A stretch of 64,000 bases of DNA, from NCBI RefSeq assembly GCF_048544455.1, contig NC_133537.1, forward strand, positions 147,166,058-147,230,057. The letters run 5' to 3'. The position numbers and the translations under genes are program-made. Shown in pieces: positions 34,503-45,100 of the stretch. Within the stretch, counting starts at the first letter, position 1, and each line of letters begins with the position of its first letter. Origin of the DNA: Silene latifolia (taxonomy: Eukaryota > Streptophyta > Magnoliopsida > Caryophyllales > Caryophyllaceae). The notes under the pieces are model-generated. The model ran no database searches. It was given only the letters and a program-made list of their open reading frames with translations, and was not told where the DNA came from.

Positions 34503-34732
34503 GGAACTCTAATTGCTTCCCTAGTCGTTTAGAAATTTCAACCCCATATCTCGCTGCCGCACACTCTACCAAGTCAGGTGGCCACTCGCTTTCAGCCTGC
34601 AACTCACCATAGCTAAAATAACACCTGCGTCATCTCTGCCAACTATCGCCAAACCTAACTCACTCCTTCAAAAAGAGCCGCGTCAATATTTATCTTGGAA
34701 TACTTGATTATACCCTTCGTCGGAGCAACCCA
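34503..34732 (-). pseudogene. Decayed RNase H-like domain (LINE or host origin)
   Basis: The minus strand from about 34732 reads WVAPTKGIIKYSKINIDAALF, with the W-x-x-P-x-x-G and N-x-D-A pattern that opens plant RVT_3-type RNase H domains. In a second frame it continues GLAIVGRDDAGVILAMVSC, and in a third PPDLVECAAARYGVEISKRLG. Two frameshifts and a stop therefore separate recognisable segments of one domain of about 75 residues. Such domains sit at the C-terminus of plant L1-type LINEs and in host RNase H-like genes. No poly-A tail or target duplication was found, so the origin is open. Confidence 0.55.
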
Positions 34733-35093
34733 TCAGTTGGGAGATGTGCATACACCATGGATGCTTCCCACATTAACACAATCATTATAGGAGCAATAGT
34801 CAGATAGTACTAACCTTGGGTTTGCCACTGGTTGCGTTGCGTCCTCAAAAATTCTCGAATAGAATTTAAATGTTGAACATTAAAACATTATCTGATGATT
34901 TCGTAGTCTGGTTATGTTGATTTCGTAGCTGAATGCGAAGGGTAAGTGTTATTTCTTGGCTAGAGCATGTCAACTTCCACTTATAATAGGTAATAACAAA
35001 CGGAAAAAGAAATCCCCGCTGAACAACATCTCCATTCCCCTATCTTACCCCTCCCATCCACCCAACCATCCCCCACCATCGACCAACCCCCCT
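34733..35093. other. No gene seen; left flank of the small hAT element
   Basis: Pyrimidine-rich DNA (cccctcccatccacccaacc near 35047) without a supported frame. Confidence 0.6.
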
Positions 35094-35101
35094 GTCGACT
35101 C

Positions 35102-36309
35102 CAGTGGCGAATCTAGGATTCAATGAATGGGGGTGACGAGTGTTCAATAAAATTTATAGCATAAAAAAAATCAAAATATAATTACTCGAGTAATTCATAA
35201 TACAATTTACGCTAAAAGCGTGAGGGCAATAAAATGCGGCAACTTCTCTCGTGTTGATTCTAGTACATCATCATTCTCAACCAGACGAAAAGTATCTTTA
35301 TCTATAAATGTACAATTAGTCTTGCTGAAAACGGGTTGGAGTAAGTGACGGATAATGTCACTCACAAAACGGATAGAGGGGACAAGGTGGGGGCACCCCC
35401 ATGCTTCCCTCTCTCCTCTATTTGGGTCATTTGTGAGGAAAAATGGTATCCGTCACTCCAAAGTGACGGATACGTGCCGTCACAAATGAGATTTTGTGAT
35501 AAATGTAAAAAGCCTTTCAGGGGAAAAAAAAATCAAATTCAGTATTTTTTTTTTTTATGAAATGTAAGAATATTAATTAAAAAAACCGTCTCAATTACAT
35601 GGAAAAGAGTAAAGACAACCGACGTATTGGGCCAACTCCACACTAAACATAGACCTAGGCCAATACAAAAACACAACCAACGAATAGTGATAAACCCTTT
35701 CTCATTCAACAAAACCAAAACCCATTTGTTACTGCCGCAGACCGCAGTGCCTCTCCATTCCTTCATCACCCATTTTCCAGATCCTTCACCATTTCCTCTC
35801 CAAAATTCAATATTCACATAATCGACTAATTGACAAATTACTAATGCTTACTCATTGATTTTCTAAACTTAATTTGGCTAATTGCTTACAATCACTCAAC
35901 CATAAACCCATTTCAATAATTCTAATTTTCTATCAATCTATTATCCTATGAAGAAAATATCATATTCATTATTCATATGGTCTAAATCCTCAAATAAATT
36001 ATCTACAGTATAAAGCATACTTTTTGGAGACGGAAAATTTGAGACGGTGACGACTGATTATCTTCTATTTTGCTGCTGCTTCATTGTTTGAAGCCTTGAA
36101 ATATTAGAAATTAGGTATAACAAATTTTGAGAAGATTGAAATAATGAAAGATATGGGGTTGTAATTTGGTTACTCTGTAGTCCGGATGTGATTTTCTGTA
36201 TATGGTTTGTAACAATTTTTTTTTTTTTTTTAAACTATTCTAAAAAATTTTTCTGGAAAATAATGGGGGTGAGGGTTCACCCCCATCACCCCCTGTAAAT
36301 CCGCCCATG
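35102..36309. mobile_element. Non-autonomous hAT element (1208 bp)
   Basis: Terminal inverted repeats CAGTGGCGAATCTAGGA and (complement of the right end) CATGGGCGGATTTACAGG are flanked by a perfect 8-bp duplication GTCGACTC at 35094-35101 and 36310-36317. The CAGTGGCGGAT-type terminus and 8-bp duplication define hAT. The subterminal GGGGGTG/CACCCCC words also match this group. No transposase remains. Inside, 35344-35472 contains AGTGACGGATA three times in alternating orientation, a possible smaller MITE. Confidence 0.85.
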
Positions 36310-36375
36310 GTCGACTCCACCACCTTCCACCAGCCACGAACGCCTTGGAAATGGCACCCTAACTACGAAAATAAA

Positions 36376-36882
36376 TACTCCCCCCATTTAACTCCACTTT
36401 GCATATATGCTTTATGCACAAATATTAAGAAAAATATATTATAGTATTAAAAGTATAACAAATGGATAGAAAGTGGTATGATTTTGTGTAATTTGTGGGC
36501 CTTAATAGTGGAATTATAGTATTATACTCCCTCCATTCAACTCCACACTATCACTTTCTTTTTTCACGTTTGCCAACACATTTTTTACGCGCTAAATATC
36601 GTTAGCTACGTATTTTCAAAAAATATAAAAGTTAAATATTTTTAATGTACTAAGAATTTAACTTGACTAATAAAACAAGATCTCACATGAATATATTTTC
36701 ATTTATTTATTGGGAGAAAATTGAAATTGAATGTTTAACTATGAATAGTATGCAAAATAGATAATGGTAGAGTTGAATGGAGGGAGTAGTAATAAAAGTA
36801 CAACCAAATAAGAAAATGTGTAATGTGGAGTTGAATGGACGAAAAAGGAATATATGCAATGTGGAGTTGAATAGGGGGAGTA
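36376..36882. mobile_element. MITE, TA-flanked, entered by another MITE
   Basis: Left end TACTCCCCCCATTTAACTCC runs into actttgcatatatgc. The complement of the right end reads TTACTCCCCCTATTCAACTC and continues with the same inward word (atatatgcaatgtgg). TA flanks. The inner MITE at 36535-36788 interrupts it. Non-coding. Confidence 0.75.
36535..36788. mobile_element. MITE nested in the one at 36376-36882
   Basis: TACTCCCTCCATTCAACTCC at the left and its inverted copy (gagttgaatggagggagta) at the right, TA on both sides, 254 bp. The terminal 20 bp are nearly identical to those of the host MITE, so it entered a relative. Confidence 0.8.
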
Positions 36883-36972
36883 ACAACTGATCCATGATAA
36901 ACAGAATGTAATACCTTTATAAATTCGGCAAAAGTATGTCCCTATGTAAGCTACAATGCTACTTAGGAGTAG

Positions 36973-37272
36973 TACTTCCTCCATTCAACTCCACTCTACC
37001 TATTTGTATTTTGCACAAATATTAAGAAGGGTGGGGTTGGGTGGAAAATATTGTAAATAAATAATGAGGTATAATGTAATTAAGTGGGGTATGAGTGGAA
37101 AAGGGTGGAGTTTGATGTAGAAGTAGTGGGGTATGAGTAGTAAATATTGTAAATAAGTAATGGGGTATGAGGATAAAATGGTCATTTGACATTCTTTTTT
37201 AGGAAATAGGTAGAGTGGAGTTGAATGGATGGAAAAGGAAAGATGGTAGAGTGGAGTTGAATGGAGGAAGTA
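36973..37272. mobile_element. MITE, TA-flanked (about 300 bp)
   Basis: TACTTCCTCCATTCAACTCC at the left. At the right the inverted end gtagagtggagttgaatgg occurs twice in tandem (37211 and 37245), a local duplication. Non-coding. Confidence 0.75.
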
Positions 37273-37369
37273 TGTTCTAAGTACAGTACAATGCTACTTG
37301 TAAATAATCTATAGCTCGTATGAGCTACCTATAAATAATCTATAACTCGTACGAACTACTTGTAAATAA

Positions 37370-37464
37370 TACTCCCTCCATTCAACATTTATCACCCTAT
37401 TTTAATATAATACCTCTCACATATAATAGAGAAATGAGGTGATAATTGTTAAATGGAGGGAGTA
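37370..37464. mobile_element. MITE, TA-flanked (95 bp)
   Basis: TACTCCCTCCATTCAACATT continuing tatcacc, with a matching inverted right end ggtgataattgttaaatgg. TA on both sides. Confidence 0.8.
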
Positions 37465-37581
37465 TATAACTCGTACACACTAACCCAATATGCTAAGGTA
37501 CTCACATATACATAGTACATTTTATACAAAAAAAGATGTTTGAATCATGACATTTAAATTTGTTACATATGACCCACATTC

Positions 37582-37764
37582 TTTTTTGGTGTAAACCGGG
37601 TGTATACCGTCGACAACAGTGTATAATTCCCTCGCTGCGGGTGCTCTCATGAAGAAGTAAACGGTTGGCTAAAAAGTTTGCTCAATTCCCATGGGTAGGG
37701 ATCGAACCCCTGTTCTTATGGTTAAGGATGAGATGAGCAACCACCACATCAAACACATTTGGTT
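37582..37764 (-). mobile_element. tRNA-derived SINE
   Basis: On the minus strand a tRNA-like head (GTGGTTGCTCATCTCATCC, then B box GGGGTTCGATCCC near 37688) is followed by a body with gccaaccgtttac and a short A-rich tail (ccaaaaaag). It is flanked by a 16-bp duplication, catatgacccacattc at 37566-37581 and cacatgacccacattc at 37765-37780. The structure fits plant Au-like or related SINEs. Length about 183 bp. Confidence 0.75.
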
Positions 37765-37780
37765 CACATGACCCACATTC

Positions 37781-38197
37781 ATCACAACCAAATACTGATG
37801 CCGTGTGAACCACATTCACGATAACCATGATCAACCAGAATGAGCAACTCTATTTGAACTGAGATTAAACAAATTATTACAATATGAACATTTGGCTACC
37901 AACTTTACTCATGTTTCAAAGTAAATACTCTGTATAAAGCATCATTAACCTTTTGAGAGCAATAAAAAAAAAACTCAAGAGTAGGTTTGCATCCTAAAAA
38001 TATAAGAGTATAATTAAAAAATGGGAATCTAAATAACATCATTAATCAAATATATCTGGATAGTTTTTTTTTTTTTTTTATCAAAAAGTTGTCCAAACTA
38101 ACAAAACAATTAGTGTCACTGTAGACGGATATATCCGTCTAAAGTGAGAGACGAGTCAAATATGCTTAAAGTGGTGACAATTTTGGGCCCTACCATG
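37781..38197. other. No gene seen
   Basis: AT-rich DNA with a short hairpin tagacggatatatccgtcta near 38123, a typical small-element remnant. Confidence 0.5.
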
Positions 38198-38740
38198 CAA
38201 CTTTTTGCTTGTCTTATGCTTAAAATGGGTGAATATTTGACCTGTTTATAACTATAGACGGATATCCCCGTCTATAAAGAGAATTTGTGCTAACAAAATT
38301 CTAAGTTTGACGACAATACCAATTAATTTTTTTAATTTAATAAACGAGAAATAGAAACAAAATGATTATGAGAAAATTCAACTTATGGGTTTAGGATCTA
38401 ACACGTAAAGATTAAAACAAACACTTGCATTCAAAAATAAAAACAAAACCAAGATGAAGGAATGACGAGATAAAAGATCGACTGCAAAAACAACTTGCAA
38501 ATAATTCAATCAAACAATAATAGTCATATGACAAATAATTTTCTATTTGATTCTACAAATCTTTAGAGAAAAAAAAAGAAGAAAATTTGAAACCATAGTA
38601 TGTCAAATTTTCCGGAAAAATTGTGAAATAGCAGTCCAGAAAAGTGAGAAAACCCGGGAGAATGACTTACAAAAGCACGTTGAGATGGGTTTAATGAGGA
38701 GAAGAGGGGATGTGCAATGAGATCGAATATCTTTATTGAA

Positions 38741-40116
38741 AGGGGCTGAGATGGTAGGTAGGTAATGGTAGCAATATTAAGTTTTGGACTGGCAATTGGG
38801 TTTTTTCTTACCCTCTTACTAGAAATATAGATGGTCATAGTAAACTTGATTTAAATCTTTTGGTTAAAGATTTCATAACCCCTGATAAACAATGGGATGT
38901 CAGTAAATTATCAGATATAGTAAGTAATGATATTGTTAACCAGATAGTTAATATTCCATTGCCCCACAATGATATTCCAGATACCCTTTTTTGGGGATTG
39001 TCTGTGGATGGAAAATTTTCGACCAAAACAGCGACATGGTTAGCACAAGACTTGTTCGATAGAAATATTAACAAATGTGAATTTTACTGGATTTGGAAAC
39101 TAAATGTTCCTCCAAAATTGAAATTTTTTCTTTGGAAAACTTGTGTAGATGGTCTCCCTACGAAAAGTAGGCTTCTAAGAAATCATATAATTGTCCCACC
39201 TCAATGTGTTTTGTACAATCATCCAATTGAAGATAGAGATCATTTCTTTTTCAAGTGTTCCTTGATTGCATCGGTCATCCAAGACATGAATATCATTAGC
39301 TTTAACAATTTTTTGGGAATATACGATAATATTGCAAGTCAGAGCTTTATAGAGAAACTTAAAAGTTTAATTCCAAAAGCCGATTTCGTTAATATTGTAT
39401 TTATTTGGTGGAATGCATGGTTCCATAGAAATTACATTATTTTTAATGATGTTCATTTTAATATTAGCAAAATTATCATGTTATGTAATAGTAGCATCAA
39501 GATTTGGAATGAGACTAAATATAAGGATCTTAACAATCCTGATAAAGACGTGTCAGTTAGAAATACTACTAGGAAGGAAGAAATTTGGTGGGAGAAACCT
39601 AAAAATGGGTTTCTAAAGCTAAATTTTGACGGATCAAAAATAGATGGTAACAAAGCTGCTCTAGGATATTCTATAAGAGATCATAATGGTAAAGTCGTTT
39701 TGCTAGGAGCAAAAAAATGCGGATCTAATAGTATTCTTGTTGCTAAAACTCTCGCTTTAAAAGAAGGCATTTTAGTAGCTAAATACTTAGGAATCTCGAA
39801 GTTAATTGTAGAAGGTGATAATTTATGTGTTATCAACTCAATCCGTAGTACTTGGCAAATTCCTTGGGAAATTTCTAGTATTACTAAGGATGTAAAATTA
39901 GATCTCCAGTTCTTTGATGAAGTGATAATTAAACATTGCTTTCGTAAAGCCAACAAAATTGCCGACTTTATGGCTTCTATTGGACATTCATGTCCAACTC
40001 TTTCGAGGTGGTTTGAAAGCCGGTGGCTTCAACTTACCTCTATCATTCGAAAGGATGAGATAAGTTGGTCCTACCTAAAAGGATCAATCTAGTTTTATTA
40101 CCTAATAAAAAAAAAA
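38741..40116 (+). mobile_element. L1-type LINE, 5'-truncated
   Basis: Flanked by a 16-bp duplication, gaatatctttattgaa (38725-38740) and gaatatcttttttgaa (40117-40132), one mismatch. It ends in a poly-A tail (about 40106-40116). The empty site is preserved at 1310-1330 in copy 1 of the repeat. Only the 3' end of ORF2 is present, as expected from incomplete reverse transcription during target-primed insertion. Confidence 0.93.
38763..40092 (+). pseudogene. LINE ORF2 C-terminal part: linker, zf-RVT and RNase H
   Basis: The open frame enters without its own start. It begins GNGSNIKFWTGNW, the linker motif after the RT of plant L1 elements. It then has the zf-RVT region (FYWIWKLNVPPKLKFFLWK, LPTKSRLLRNH, CVLYN, DRDHFFFKCS) and an RNase H domain (KLNFDGSKIDGNKAALGYSI, AKTLALKEGILVAKYLG, VEGDNLCVINSI, HCFRKANKIADFMA). 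The RNase H acidic residues D, E and D are visible. The frame runs undisturbed for over 430 codons to its stop at 40090-40092, so the insertion is fairly recent. Endonuclease and RT are missing through 5' truncation. No function is expected. Confidence 0.9.
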
Positions 40117-40204
40117 GAATATCTTTTTTGAATTTTCAGAGAACGTAATTAAGAAATTAACGAGATTAGGAACGATGGCTAAAATCTAAAGATGAGGAAG
40201 TAGG

Positions 40205-41692
40205 TGTAATACCCACCCCATTAGGGACCCGTTGACTAGCCGTTGACCGACCTTAGACACTTGGTAGACCCTTGAGAACCTTTCATACAGACGGACTTAG
40301 CACTTCGTGACCTTTAGAAGTGAGGAACTCGATCTAGCTTAGGCTACTCGATCGAGTAATCTTGTAACTCGATCGAGTAGAGGCCACTCGATCGAGTAAG
40401 TCTCATACTCGATCGAGTATGGCGGTTTCAGCGGTAAATTATATATCGTGAAGTCGTAAACCCCAAATCAGTTTTTCATTTTTTTTCCTTCTAAACCTAA
40501 TCGACGACACTTCTCTCCTTCACCCACCTACAACCCTGAGATTCCTTTTCACTTGGAGAAACTATGGGGATGGATACTTGAGTCGGGTAGTGGTCTTGTC
40601 ACCGGAATGCCGAGTATAGGTGAGTCGTCATCATTATCATCATACCTAGGTTTGTTTATGATTAGGGTTATTAGTAATAGGGTTTTCCCTATTGTTCTAG
40701 TCTTCGTACGGTGGTATGCGATGTCAATGCTTATTGTTAAAGATAGGCTTTCCTACTCAGTACTGTTAATTGTTTGGCTTGTGTGATGTATGGTATTGTT
40801 GATCGTGTTAGTGATGTTGTGTTTGTATATGGGGTGCGTCTCTGGCTGAGTGGAGTCATCTCGGAAATGTCTTCAGGCCCTTGATTCCCCCTTATAGTTC
40901 CCACCAAAAGGGGGATGTGCACATTAATGGACACAGGTTATTCGCTCGATGGTGATGAGTGGGGCTTAGGTGGGAACGGCTGCGGTCCCCCACTGGCGAT
41001 GTGGAATACCTGTTGCGATGGGTATTCTGGCAGGGCTACACACTTTAGTGTGTAGTTAGATGATTGGTGGTGTGACGGTGTTGGGGAACTGTGTTTACTT
41101 GTTGTATCTTGTGTTATTAGTTGTCTTCAGTTACTGACCTTGTGTGGTGTTGTCTGTCTTTCTTCTTGTTATGTGTGCCGTGATTTATTATGGTGAGCAG
41201 TCAGTCTTGCAGGTGTTCATATGTGGAGCTTAGATGGGTGTTTTGGAGGGACGAGTCTATCACCGAGTCATGGCATGGATAGTATCGTAGTTGATAGTTG
41301 TTGTTATCAGCTGTACCTTTTCTTTTGTTGAGTTAAACTTGTAATAAACTTAATTGTTCTTTTATTGACGTTATGATATTTACTATTCCTCGGGAAACCG
41401 TGATGGTAATGCCCTTATCTGCTGGGGAACGTCTTGTTAAGGCTCCTTAGTAGATGGGGGTGTTACAAAGTGGTATTAGAGAGACGATTTTGGAACCTGT
41501 AACCAATGAACCTAATGAACGTAGTGAGTCTAATAAAATAAACCTGGTGTATGTGTGTTGGGAGCCCCTTTAAATTGCTTGATTTTGGGTCGGAATGCGC
41601 CCTCATTCCGAAATCCTGGCCCCAATATGCTTAAGCCAGCCACTTCGAATGGGGATGTTGAGTCAGGAATTGTATGTGCCTGCGTGTGTAAT
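40205..41692 (+). mobile_element. Element E: LTR and leader of a Ty3/gypsy-type element, entered by B
   Basis: LTR 40205-41467 starts TGTAATACCC and ends GGGTGTTACA, and is followed by a primer-site-like TGGTATTAGAG (41471). The leader runs to 41692, where element B begins. LTR ends and primer type resemble element F (Tekay-like), but no E gene is visible, so the lineage is inferred. The rest of E should lie beyond the window. Confidence 0.7.
40346..40419. promoter_or_regulatory. Phased ACTCGATCGAGTA palindromes in the element E LTR
   Basis: Four perfect copies of ACTCGATCGAGTA start at 40346, 40367, 40386 and 40407, spacings 21, 19 and 21 bp. A degenerate fifth (aactcgatcta) starts at 40326. 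The core CTCGATCGAG is self-complementary. Even spacing at two helical turns suggests a protein-binding array. This role is inferred. Confidence 0.7.
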
Positions 41693-43312
41693 TGATGTGA
41701 CTCATATTCATGCACATTTAGTCCCCTAACTAGCATCGTTCCTATGCTTTCTAGCATGCATTAAGGTCGTTTCTTGTCTTTAGCTTCCTATTTTGTAAAT
41801 TCTATGAGGTTTTGTGCCCTTGGTAGGAGATGAGTGCTAGCCTTGCTTATATGGAGCAAAACGGAGCTAAATTGATCGCATCTAACGACTAAGCAACAAA
41901 GAGGAGACCAATACTAAAGGCCTAAGTCAATAAAACAAGTAAATGGGCCATGATGAAGGACCCCCACGACCCTTGAAGGATCCCCGCGATTTAGGGGACA
42001 ACCAATGAAGAAGAAGCAATTCTGCCCTTCAGGACGGGCGTCCCAGAAGTAGGACGGGCATCCCAGAAGTAGGACGGGCGTCCCACTGAGAAGGACGGGC
42101 GTCCCCAAGCTCAGCCCGAGCGTCCCCAAAGCAGGACGTGCGCTTTTCAATACAGGATGGGCATCCATCAAGTGGAGGTCATGCGTCCAAGCTAGGACTT
42201 GCAAGACGTTAAACTTCTTTTAAGGAGCTTAATCGTCATTTAAGCCCTTAGTTAACCTAATACTTGTACTTAGTATAAATACTCCCTTATATTACCAAGT
42301 GATTATCAAGTTATTTTATATTAAAACAAGTTATTTTAGTAGATTAAACATCAATTAGCTTAATTACACTTTAATCATTCTTTAATTATTGTTCAAGAAT
42401 TCTTAGATCTAGTTGGGTAATTGTAGATTATTTGGGTTATTATTGGAGAATTGACAACTCTTCATCATCAATCAAGTTTTCTTCTATTATTCTTTGCTTT
42501 CTATTTGATCATCCTAAGTTTGTACAATTTATTTACTCTTTACTTAGTCCTTGTTTATTGTTTTACTCTTCCATCATGATTAGACTTCTTATGATGACTG
42601 ACACCATTGTTAACATGTTCACCATGATTATGAGTGAGTAGCTCCCTAACTAGCGTTAGTGGGGGATTAGGGGAGTTAATAATGGGGTAGATCTTTACTT
42701 AATAAGTTCATATGAATGCTTAGCTTGCTTGTTGTAATTTCAACTTATGCACATGTTATGCTTGATGAAATGCTTGATTGACAACCTAGCATGATTCTCT
42801 TATCCTTTCAACAAGACTTGTAAGACATAAACCAACTCAAGCCTTGTTAGATCATGCATATAGTTGAATAGGGAGGACTAAGTCGATGTAGGTGTTGTAA
42901 AGTCTTGATCGACTTGGCTCCGAGACCTAAAACTCTCTAGGAATTGTAAGATATAAACTAACTCGATTCCATTACAACAATAAATTGCTTGCATCTATGA
43001 AACTTATTTGTGTGATCTAATCATGATTTCCCTATGAACCCATGACACCCTAGTGTTTTAATCAATTGTTTATAAACTCTATTTTCTTACTTTGCTTTAC
43101 TTTCATTTATTTACTTTGCATTTGTTAAGTAGTTTAGATTGCAAATCTCAACCTAAATTGTGACACCAAAGATATAGCTATTTACAACTGATAAGTCAAA
43201 ACAATACCCGTCCCTTGGGATCCAACCTTTACTTACCGCTCTACTAAGAGTAGTTTGTTGAGAATATAAATATTGTTTGATTGGGAGTATAGACGACATA
43301 TCGACCGAATCA
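41693..43312 (+). repeat. Element B 5' LTR
   Basis: Includes the phased array 42031-42187, the TATA box TATAAATA at 42274-42281, and the conserved block at 43204-43229. Confidence 0.92.
42031..42187. promoter_or_regulatory. Eight-module phased palindrome array in the element B LTR
   Basis: Modules of the type AGGACG-NN-CGTCC start at 42031, 42051, 42071, 42092, 42113, 42133, 42153 and 42175, spacing 20-22 bp. Perfect GGACGGGCGTCC occurs in at least three of them. The TATA box lies about 90 bp downstream. The module count matches the LTR of element A, although the outer bases of the palindromes differ. Confidence 0.75.
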
Positions 43313-43315
43313 AAA

Positions 43316-43334
43316 TGGCGCCGTTGCCGGGGAC
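43316..43334 (+). other. Element B primer-binding site
   Basis: TGGCGCCGTTGCCGGGGAC, identical to that of element A, 3 bp after the 5' LTR. Confidence 0.92.
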
Positions 43335-43431
43335 GGTGTTCAATTGAGTTGTTATCATTTGTTGTTTTTGTTGTGTCTTTATTAACCTTGGGAAAGTTAA
43401 ACTCCTCAAGGTAGCTTTAATTATTTTCTAG

Positions 43432-45097
43432 TTGTTTGATTTTTGCATGTCTAGGAGATCACAAGGCGGTCTTTTGCCTATTGATCCCGAAATCGAGAGA
43501 ACTTTGACAAATATTAGAAGAACCGTTAGAGGGACTTCAACAATTGTGGGTATTGGAGAACTTGTGGACATTGGTATCATCCAAATGGATAGTGTTGAGT
43601 TTACCAACCCTTTTGCAAGACAAGGAGAGGATAACCCAATTCCAAACGAACCACAAAATAAACCCACAATGCCTAATTTTCATCTCATTCCGTACCAACC
43701 GAGGAGAACCTACCCAATGGTACTCCAACACCACCCCACTTGACCGGTAATTTCATTGCCAAATTCGCATTCATACAATTAGTTGAACGAAGTCAATTTG
43801 GAGGGATGCCTAGTGAGGATCCTCATCTACACATGGAGACTTTTTGTGACTATTGTGATGCAATTTCCCAAACGGGGGTAACACAAGATCAAATTCAATG
43901 GGTATTGTTTCCTTTTTCCTTGATCGGAGCCGCAAAGCAATGGTTAAAGGGCCTAGACAAGGCCACTCTTGGAATTGATTCATGGAAGAAGTTAGCACTT
44001 GCCTTTTATAAGAAGTTATACTCTCCGGAGAAAACCAACATGTTAAGAGCCTAAATCACCGGGTTCAAGCAAAGAGATGAAGAGTCTCTATATGAGGCAT
44101 GAGAAAGATTCAAAGATACATGTCACTCTTGTCCTCATCATGAGTTAAGTGAATTGTTTCTAGTCCAATAATTTTGGAATGGGTTGTATGAAGACTCAAG
44201 GAATGTGCTCAACATGGGTTCAAATGGAAGATTCACCGAGGTAGCTGATAATCAAAATAGGGCAAAGATAGAGGAGATGGCGGTTCACAACTCTCAATAT
44301 AGTAGGCCAAGAAAAGCTACTAGGGGAGGGAGACATGAAATAATTGACTTCGTCACACAATTGAGTGCCGATTTGGGTGCCCAACTATGCTCCCATATTT
44401 ACACAATGAACTTGAAATTTGAGAAAGCCATAGCCAAGATGTATGAAGCCTCTCAATCACCCAAGCAACATCAACAAGTCAATGCCATGGTGTCAACATT
44501 TTCAATCCCAAATGGAGTATGTGAGAATTGTGGAACTTTAGGACATGATCAACAAGAGTGTAGGGCACAAATGAGCAAGTGAATGCTTTCCAAGCATACA
44601 AGAATGACACCTCTTACTCCAACTATTACAATGAAAACACCAAATTTCACCCAAACTTCTCATATAAAAGCCAAAATGTTCAAAATCCTCAATCAATATG
44701 CACTCCACCTCCAATGAGAAATCCTACTCAAAGACCCTTTTTTAACCAAAATCAAGGATTCCAAAACCAACCCTCTTACAATCAATCCAATGACCAAGCT
44801 TTTGATGTTAAAAAAGCGGTCCTTAAAACTCAAAAGAGCCAACAAGACTTCTTCGCTCAAACGCAAAGAGATAGCAAAGCCAAAGACACTATCATCAACA
44901 ATATCCTTGCTCATACCAAGATGTTGGAAACACAAATGTCCCAATTGGCCGCTTCGAGTTCCCAAAGGCAAAAAGGAAAATTACCTCTCCAAAGTAATCC
45001 TTCTACAAGACATGAAACCATAAATGCCAATCACTTAAGGAGTGATACACGATATGAGGGACCTAAGGAGCCAATTGAAGAGGTTGTTATTGAGTAA
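43432..45097 (+). pseudogene. Element B gag region
   Basis: Starts MSRRSQGGLLPIDPEIERTL and continues with FIAKFAFIQLVERSQFGGMP, FCDYCDAISQTGVTQDQIQW and GAAKQWLKGLDKATLGID. A zinc knuckle CENCGTLGHDQQEC and the Asn/Gln-rich tail with NNILAHTKMLETQMSQLAAS follow. Collinear with gag of element A and clearly homologous throughout. Fossil with several breaks. Confidence 0.85.
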
Positions 45098-45100
45098 AGT

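Larger units (their letters stand above)
38198..40203. repeat. Dispersed repeat, copy 2, with LINE inside
   Basis: 38198-38740 and 40117-40203 together match 783-1390. The gap is the LINE insertion. Element E begins two bases later, at 40205, so this copy also served as a landing place for E. Confidence 0.7.

Noticed and set aside
40346-40419. Satellite or CRISPR array of ACTCGATCGAGTA
   Set aside because: Only four perfect units, confined to one LTR, so a regulatory array inside an LTR is the simpler reading.
42031-42187. CRISPR-like repeat array
   Set aside because: The units are only 13-14 bp with 6-10 bp spacers, occur in LTRs of a plant genome, and are imperfect palindromes with varying flanks.
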